Positions 33,086-38,215 of a stretch of 38,215 bases of DNA are shown in pieces. The notes below the pieces were generated by a model. It did not search any database. It saw only the letters and a list, made by a program, of their open reading frames with translations, and was not told the DNA's origin. The DNA is from UBA7328 sp002471345 (GTDB lineage Bacteria; Bacteroidota; Bacteroidia; Chitinophagales; Saprospiraceae). The stretch covers positions 1-38,215 of the forward strand of contig CAXGOB010000051.1 in NCBI GenBank assembly GCA_964011275.1. Direction: 5' to 3'. The number at the start of each line of letters is the position of its first letter. Within the stretch, counting starts at the first letter, position 1. A program made the position numbers and the translations under genes.

Positions 33086-34021
33086 TTAGTTTTTGATAAA
33101 TCTGACGATCTCTTCTACCAAATCTTCATGTAAGGGCAAATCAGGATTAGTATAAGACTTCCTATTATCAAAAAAGTTATCTCCAACATTTTTGAGAACA
33201 TGGTTCATACCTTCCAAACTAATCATCTGAGTTTCATTTGCATCAGCCATGGCTTGAGATTCATCTTCTGAAATCTGAGAATCAGAAGTACCATGCACCA
33301 CAAGTATGGGTATATTGAGTTTTTTAGCTTCTTCACCTGGATTGTATTTGAGCCAAGATATCAAGAATGGTTGTACGCTCAATCTAAATAAGGACGACAA
33401 ATAAGGAGGGAAGTCCTCGGTTGTATTCCCCATTTCTAGAGAATTAATTACGGCTTCAACTTTATCTATTTCTTTAAGACCTTGTGATTCTAATTGCCTT
33501 TTCAGAGATGCCCCTAAAGGCTTCCCAGGGCCACACAAAGAAATAATTTTAGAGACGTTCACTCTTTGAGCAGCCAAAATTCCTACTAATGACCCTTGGC
33601 TATGTCCCATGACCAATATTTCATTAAATCGATCGTCTCCTTCTAAATGTTCTATCCATGCCACAGCATCATCTACAAAGTCATCAAATGAAATGTCCTC
33701 TTCTTTCACATTATTAATATATTCCGGATAACAGCTCCTCTTATCATATCTTAAGCTTGCAATACCATTTTTTTGGAGTCCTTCGGCTAAATATTTTAAG
33801 GAGTTATTCTGCAAAGTCTTTTGATTACCATCTCTATCTGTAGGTCCTGATCCAGAAATAAAAAGAACTATTGGCACCTGCTGATTTTCCCCTGGCTTTA
33901 GCAATGTTCCTTCTAATGTGAGTCCCTTTACATTGACTTTCAACGTATCTCCTTCTGTAAAGCCTAAAAGAGCAAATGACATTAGAATTAAACAAATGGA
34001 GTTATAATATTTATTTGTCAT
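33086..34021 (-). CDS. Exported alpha/beta hydrolase (S33-like)
   Basis: A 311-residue protein with a signal peptide (about 1-20). The hydrolase core shows the oxyanion strand VPIVLFISGSGPTDRDGN, the nucleophile elbow GHSQGS, the acid region VVHGTSDSQIS (Asp) and the catalytic His in LEGMNHVLK. It resembles serine aminopeptidase/BAAT-type esterases that are exported in Bacteroidota; the substrate is unknown. Its ATG overlaps by 11 bp the end of the interrupted membrane-protein gene upstream, which points to a shared transcript. Confidence 0.9.
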   Translation of the reverse strand: MTNKYYNSICLILMSFALLGFTEGDTLKVNVKGLTLEGTLLKPGENQQVPIVLFISGSGPTDRDGNQKTLQNNSLKYLAEGLQKNGIASLRYDKRSCYPEYINNVKEEDISFDDFVDDAVAWIEHLEGDDRFNEILVMGHSQGSLVGILAAQRVNVSKIISLCGPGKPLGASLKRQLESQGLKEIDKVEAVINSLEMGNTTEDFPPYLSSLFRLSVQPFLISWLKYNPGEEAKKLNIPILVVHGTSDSQISEDESQAMADANETQMISLEGMNHVLKNVGDNFFDNRKSYTNPDLPLHEDLVEEIVRFIKN

Positions 34022-35042
34022 TTTGCCTCTTATTTTTAATTATCGACTGAATCTCCTTGATAAAACGTTCCTTTTCATCAATGAAAATTGCCAGCTTTTT
34101 ATACTCCTTTGTAAAACCATAAACACCATCTATTATATGATTTTCGTGAAGAGAAAGAACTAAGTTATGTGTATCTATTATACCTAATGGGCTAAATTGG
34201 ATTATACTTTTATCATTTGGAAGGGTTCTTTTATCAGCTTGAATACTCTGTAACTTTTTAAATGGGATAACAGTAACATTAAAAAAGCCATATCTGAGCG
34301 TTAGCAATCGATTTTCATAGTCAATAAAACTGGGTCGTCTATCCATTGACTTGATCAGCGCCCAAATCTGAAGACAGGTATATAAGCTTACAAAGCTGAG
34401 AATCCAAGCAGCTTTATTGCTCCATTGTCCGATCAAAAGGTGTACCGCCAAGGTTTCTATAGCTATAATGAACATGAATATTACTATTACAGATTTAATT
34501 CCATTTTTTTTGAAATAGGTGTATTCATTCTTTGATACATTAACCTTGCTTCAGGCAAAAAAACTGTAATAGACTACGGATATTTCTGCTGCCAATAACA
34601 ACCCTATTCTTGATGGAAAAGTATCAAAACAGGCCTCCTTAATTGCATCATACCATTCTAGGTTAGTATTGTGTATTTTGATTTTGGTAAATACAGCTTT
34701 AGACTTCAAAATCAAAAAAGTAACGACGCCAATTTCAACCAATGGTAAAGCAAAGTATTTCACTTGATTCAAAATTCGTTGCTCAGATTCAGGAATTAAA
34801 TAAGTCGCTGAAAAGAGACAAAATATAAACACAGAGGCAACTGAAATATTTGGAATTGATGTCTTTCTTATTGCTAAAAAGTATAGGAGCGGAATTGTTA
34901 CATAAAAATCTAATGTTACTCCTAAAAATATAGAATCATATGACTGAAGATCATCTAAGGATAAAGTCATTCCAACTAAAAACATAAAAACTAATAGTGG
35001 AAATAACATTCCCAATTTGGGCCATAAAACACTTTTAATCAT
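34011..35042 (-). pseudogene. Membrane-protein gene interrupted by one in-frame TGA
   Basis: Two open stretches on the minus strand (34551-35042, 163 codons; 34011-34475) are in the same frame and are separated only by the TGA at 34551-34553. The sequence between them reads through without a shift: SKVNVSKNEYTYFKKNGIKS, leading into IFMFIIAIETLAVHLLIGQW. The first part has about five membrane helices and ends VVYYSFFA; the second has about two helices and a soluble tail. Together they give one ~343-codon membrane protein of unknown function. A Trp codon (TGG) at the stop position would be a simple ancestral state. It could be a nonsense mutation, a sequencing error or, less likely, a read-through site. 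Confidence 0.75.
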
Positions 35043-35314
35043 AAATCTTAAGATACAGATTTATGAAACAACAATCTCTTCATTTCCACTAAATGAGGAG
35101 ATACATAGAAATTCCTCCTCTACATAGTACACATACTGATATTCCTATACTTTTAATCTATTCACTGACAGTTCATCACCTTCTTATTGTTAGGTTTTTG
35201 ATTTAGAACTACTAATGCTTTGTATTTTAACAAAAAAAAAATTTGATTCAGTTCCAACTATTGGATACCTACTAATCACTTTATACTAAAACATCGAAAA
35301 ACATACCAGGTAAC

Positions 35315-35881
35315 GTGACAGGAGTTAAGAGTTCTGATTGGCTCACAGATGACGAAAAACATATGATACAAAAGTGTATCAATGGAGATGCCTATTATGA
35401 AAAAAAACTTTACAGACTATATGTCCAGGCTATGTGCAGTAGAGCCGTCAGAATGATTGGAGAAGAGGAGTCTGCCAAAGATGCATTACAGGATGCATTC
35501 ATTGAGGTATTCAAATCTCTACCAAAATTTAGAGGTGAGTGTACTTTGGGTGCTTGGATCAAAAAAATAGTGGTTCATACTTGTCTGAAATACCAGAAAC
35601 AGAATAAAATGATATCCATTGAGAATATAAATAAAGTCGCTGAATTAGATAATCAATATGAACCCGATGAACAATTAATTACTGAAATGACGTGCATACA
35701 TTATGCTATTAAACTTTTACCCGATGGATGTAGAAACATTTTGAATTTATACCTACTGGAAGGATATCAACACCAAGAGATAGCGAATATCATGAACATA
35801 TCAGAATCAACTTCAAAAACACAATACAAAAGAGCAAAAATGATTCTAAGAGAATACTTAAAAGCCAATAGGAATAAATGA
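35315..35881 (+). CDS. ECF RNA polymerase sigma factor
   Basis: A 188-residue sigma-70 family protein. Region 2 (about 25-92) includes YRLYVQAMCSRAVRMIG, the acidic AKDALQDAFIEVFKSL motif and FRGECTLGAWIKKIV. Region 4 (about 125-180) includes LPDGCRNILNLYLLEGY and the helix-turn-helix HQEIANIMNISESTSKTQY. The start is GTG at 35315, as no in-frame ATG lies nearby. It is the first gene of a sigma/anti-sigma/exported-protein unit. The 272 bp upstream hold no gene. Confidence 0.93.
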   Translation: MTGVKSSDWLTDDEKHMIQKCINGDAYYEKKLYRLYVQAMCSRAVRMIGEEESAKDALQDAFIEVFKSLPKFRGECTLGAWIKKIVVHTCLKYQKQNKMISIENINKVAELDNQYEPDEQLITEMTCIHYAIKLLPDGCRNILNLYLLEGYQHQEIANIMNISESTSKTQYKRAKMILREYLKANRNK

Positions 35882-35927
35882 TCCATTCGAAAAAAAGATA
35901 AGAGACCATTTAGATGAGTTTGATCAA

Positions 35928-36431
35928 ATGGAAGCTTTGGATAAAGATCTAATGTGGTCACATTTTGAGAGAAAGAGGCAATTAGGTAAGACCAATAAAA
36001 TTCATTTCAAATTAAATAACGGTTGGTTTGCTGTAGCAGCCTCAATAGCAGCACTAGTAGCATGCCTAATTATTTTTCAGAATCAAAACAAAGTTCATAA
36101 AAATCTAATAGTCAACAATTTAGAACATCTGGATGAAGGACTTGTAGAGTATCAAGCCTCATTAGTTTCATCAATGGATTCTTATGCATCTACTATCAAA
36201 TCTCTAGATGTTCGATTTGAAGAATTTCCAGAAATATCAGAATCATTAGATCAAGTAGAAAGACTAGCAAAAAGCTATCAAATAGATTTAAAACAATATG
36301 GACCAGATCCAAAGATTATAAAAGCAATACTAAAATGCGCAAAGCAAAAAGTAGAGCTCTATGAAATGCTATTATATCAAATAGAAATAAAAAAGTATCA
36401 TGAAAAAAAGAATGAAAAGTTTAAAGTTTAG
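35928..36431 (+). CDS. Anti-sigma factor-like membrane protein
   Basis: A 167-residue protein from the first ATG, with one transmembrane helix (about 28-46, FAVAASIAALVACLIIF) between a basic cytoplasmic N-terminus (WSHFERKRQL) and a long helical outer domain. The position directly after an ECF sigma gene supports an anti-sigma role. Coding resemblance extends upstream: from an ATA at 35874 the frame reads INDPFEKKIRDHLDEFDQ, the usual start of such proteins, overlapping the sigma gene stop. The original ATG therefore appears to have become ATA. The shorter start at 35928 is used here. Confidence 0.75.
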   Translation: MEALDKDLMWSHFERKRQLGKTNKIHFKLNNGWFAVAASIAALVACLIIFQNQNKVHKNLIVNNLEHLDEGLVEYQASLVSSMDSYASTIKSLDVRFEEFPEISESLDQVERLAKSYQIDLKQYGPDPKIIKAILKCAKQKVELYEMLLYQIEIKKYHEKKNEKFKV

Positions 36432-37779
36432 CCCAAAGAAGACACAAATTCATTGGTTATGGAGCATACTTCTGAGTATTATATCCATTAATACAAGTCA
36501 GGCAAAAACTGTCCATGAAAAGAAGCAAACTATCACTAAAGAAATCGAAGTTGATGCACAAACCATCATGTCTGTTTCTCATGATTTTGGTGATATTAGA
36601 ATCGAAAAGTATAAAGGCTCTGTAGCCAAGATTGTTGCGGACCTAACAGTAAGAGCTGAGGAGGATATTAATTTTGAAGATATAATTGACAAGTACAAAA
36701 TAGATATTAGTAAGAGAGGTGGAAAAACTGAAGTAAAGGCTTCATTTGGAATAAAAAGTTGGGTGATTAATTCAGGAAGTTGGTTTTCTAAGGGTAAGCA
36801 CTATATTGAGTTCAAAGATGGAACGAGGATAGATGCAAAAATCACGGATTTAGACGCTCAACTTACACTATATATACCCAAAATATCCAAATTGGAACTA
36901 GACCATAAGCACCACAATATTTTCGGAGAAGACCTAGATTATGATTTAAAATTAGACCTATTTGATGGAGAATTTGATTTGGGGCATATAAATGGAGCCT
37001 TTGACCTTAATCTCAAACATGGAAGTGGTAAAAGTGGTGATGTTAATTCTGCTACTCTAGACCTATTTGATTCTCATATCAAAATGCAAAAAGGTGGCGA
37101 TATACTTTTAAAATCAAAACATTCAGATCTTAAAATGGAAAATGCCAAATCATTAGAAATGGATCTTTGGGATAGTGAATTAAGAATGAATTCTATTGAA
37201 TCCATCTTAAATGGTAAAGAAAAACATTCCAAAATATTCATTAAAAGTATAGGTAGTGGTGATCTAGAGTTATTTGATAGTAGAATGGAAATTGATCAGG
37301 TTTGAGATTTAATCATTAATGGTAAACATAGTATCCATGAGTTTGGAAAAGTCGATAATCTTTCTTCTGATTGTTTTGATTGTAAGTTTCATATCAGTCA
37401 ACTTACAAGTCTCTCAAGTCAAGAAAGTAAGCATAGTACCTATCATGTGGAAAATCTAAATGAAGGAATATTTTTCAAAAAGGCTTTTGACGACCATTTA
37501 GAAGTGGAAAATACGAATAGCTCATTTTCTGGCTTAGAATTCAATGGTGAACATTCCACAATTAAAATTGATCTTCCTGAGAATCTATATTATCATGTAG
37601 ATGTAGACGTAGAGTATGGAAATATAGATATGATAAGAGATGAATTTGAGCTCAATAAACATGTCGAAAAAAACTCGACTCTTACTTTGTTAGGCAAAAA
37701 GAAGGGAACTCCAGACTCTGCTCCCATTATAAAAGTTAAAGGGAAAGTAGTTAATGTTGATATTGAGAAGAAATCATAG
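36400..37779 (+). pseudogene. DUF4097-like exported beta-helix protein gene interrupted by one in-frame TGA
   Basis: Two open stretches, 36400-37305 (301 codons) and one resuming after 37305 through 37779, are in the same frame and are split only by TGA at 37303-37305. Translation across it reads MEIDQV-stop-DLIINGKHSIHEFGK and continues without another stop. The N-terminus has a signal-like segment (WLWSILLSIISINTSQA). The rest is made of short repeating strands (LKLDLFDGEFDLG, ATLDLFDSHIKM, LEMDLWDSELRM, LELFDSRMEID), like the DUF4097/adhesin-type beta-helix proteins encoded beside ECF sigma genes in Bacteroidota. It overlaps the anti-sigma gene by 32 bp. Confidence 0.75.
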
Positions 37780-37784
37780 CATCT

Positions 37785-37823
37785 AGAATAGGTTTTGTCT
37801 TTTCGTCATTCAAATCCTATTCT
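37785..37823. terminator. Possible bidirectional hairpin terminator
   Basis: An 8-bp stem (agaatagg at 37785-37792, cctattct at 37816-37823) with a 23-nt loop, between the convergent DUF4097-like and thioredoxin genes. The T-runs are weak, so this is tentative. Confidence 0.35.
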
Positions 37824-37828
37824 CTTCT

Positions 37829-38128
37829 TTACAAATGAGCCTCAATAGCGTCTAAAAGATTCTTTTTAGTTTGCATTCCCTTCTGAGTCCAAACAGCCTT
37901 CCCATTCTTAAAAATCATTAAAGTAGGCACACTTCTTACTTTGTACTGAGCCGCCAAGGTTTGATTTCTATCAATATCTATTTTGATAATTCTCGCCTTC
38001 CCTTTTGATTCTTTAGCCACTTCTTTAAGTATAGGCATTTGAGCCTTACATGGTCCACACCATGTGGCGTAAAAATCAACTAATATTGGCTTTTTACTCT
38101 TTATTAGTTTTTGAAAACTTGCCTTCAT
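37829..38128 (-). CDS. trxA: Thioredoxin
   Basis: A 99-residue thioredoxin from MKASFQKLIK. The active site WCGPC lies in FYATWCGPCKAQMP and the cis-Pro turn is VRSVPTLMIFKNG. It reduces protein disulphides in the cytoplasm. An upstream in-frame ATG at 38176 would add 16 hydrophobic/basic residues unlike thioredoxins, so the ATG at 38128 is preferred. It is monocistronic and lies at the right edge of the window. Confidence 0.9.
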   Translation of the reverse strand: MKASFQKLIKSKKPILVDFYATWCGPCKAQMPILKEVAKESKGKARIIKIDIDRNQTLAAQYKVRSVPTLMIFKNGKAVWTQKGMQTKKNLLDAIEAHL

Positions 38129-38215
38129 AGTTTGAATTCTAATCTTAATAACTATGTAAGAATAAGATAAGTTCAATTCAAATTAACTAACAGCATAAAC
38201 AAATAACAATCAACA

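Noticed and set aside
34011..37779. Genome-wide reassignment of TGA to a sense codon, suggested by two in-frame TGAs
   Set aside because: TGA is used as the normal stop of several intact genes in the window (for example at 39, 8972, 14981, 25476 and 35879).

Overview
The window is AT-rich DNA from the phylum Bacteroidota, probably a marine or aquatic member near the Saprospiria/Cytophagales. The evidence is a rpmB-rpmG-DUF4295-ftsY block, a secreted protein with a type IX secretion (T9SS) C-terminal domain, SprB repeats, Bacteroidota-type promoter boxes (TAnnTTTG), LytTR and ECF-sigma regulators and many Bacteroidota-type lipoproteins. No tRNA, rRNA, CRISPR array, insertion sequence or phage gene was seen.

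Layout. 1-5.5 kb: a DUF1573 protein, a large T9SS-exported protein, a small membrane protein, ftsY, and the DUF4295/L33/L28 ribosomal operon. 5.5-14 kb: a DUF1801 protein, a Tat-exported Gfo/Idh/MocA oxidoreductase, a GlsB/YeaQ membrane protein, an NhaC antiporter, a 750-residue fusion of an APH-like kinase with a class III aminotransferase-fold phospho-lyase, a sulfatase, a GDPD-like protein lacking its first catalytic His, and a stand-alone LytTR regulator. 14-20.7 kb: a periplasmic OmpA-like protein, a PhoD-type phosphatase, a DUF547 protein, a perfect 46-bp palindrome, a LOG-family protein and a second sulfatase.

20.8-33.1 kb is the most interesting part. It begins with a histidine kinase whose PAS domain keeps the FixL heme-ligand His and both key Arg residues at FixL spacing. 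The next gene overlaps it by one base and encodes a receiver domain fused to a Crp/Fnr-type cNMP-binding and HTH module. Five universal stress proteins follow, one carrying a thioredoxin-fold domain, together with a ribosome-hibernation (HPF/RaiA-like) protein, a CBS-pair protein, an HMA metal-binding protein, a TauE/SafE permease, small membrane proteins and a second OmpA-like paralogue. Four intergenic regions here each carry two TGA-N6-TCA palindromes whose centres are exactly 22 bp apart, and a fifth carries one full and one degenerate copy at the same spacing. In most of them a TAnnTTTG-like box begins 29.5 nt from the nearer palindrome centre. I infer an oxygen-responsive dormancy/stress regulon run by the FixL-like kinase and the receiver-Crp/Fnr protein, possibly including a small RNA at about 25.26-25.40 kb.

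33-38.2 kb: an alpha/beta hydrolase, a membrane-protein gene cut by one in-frame TGA, an ECF sigma/anti-sigma pair whose anti-sigma gene seems to have lost its ATG, a DUF4097-like exported protein gene also cut by one in-frame TGA, and a thioredoxin.
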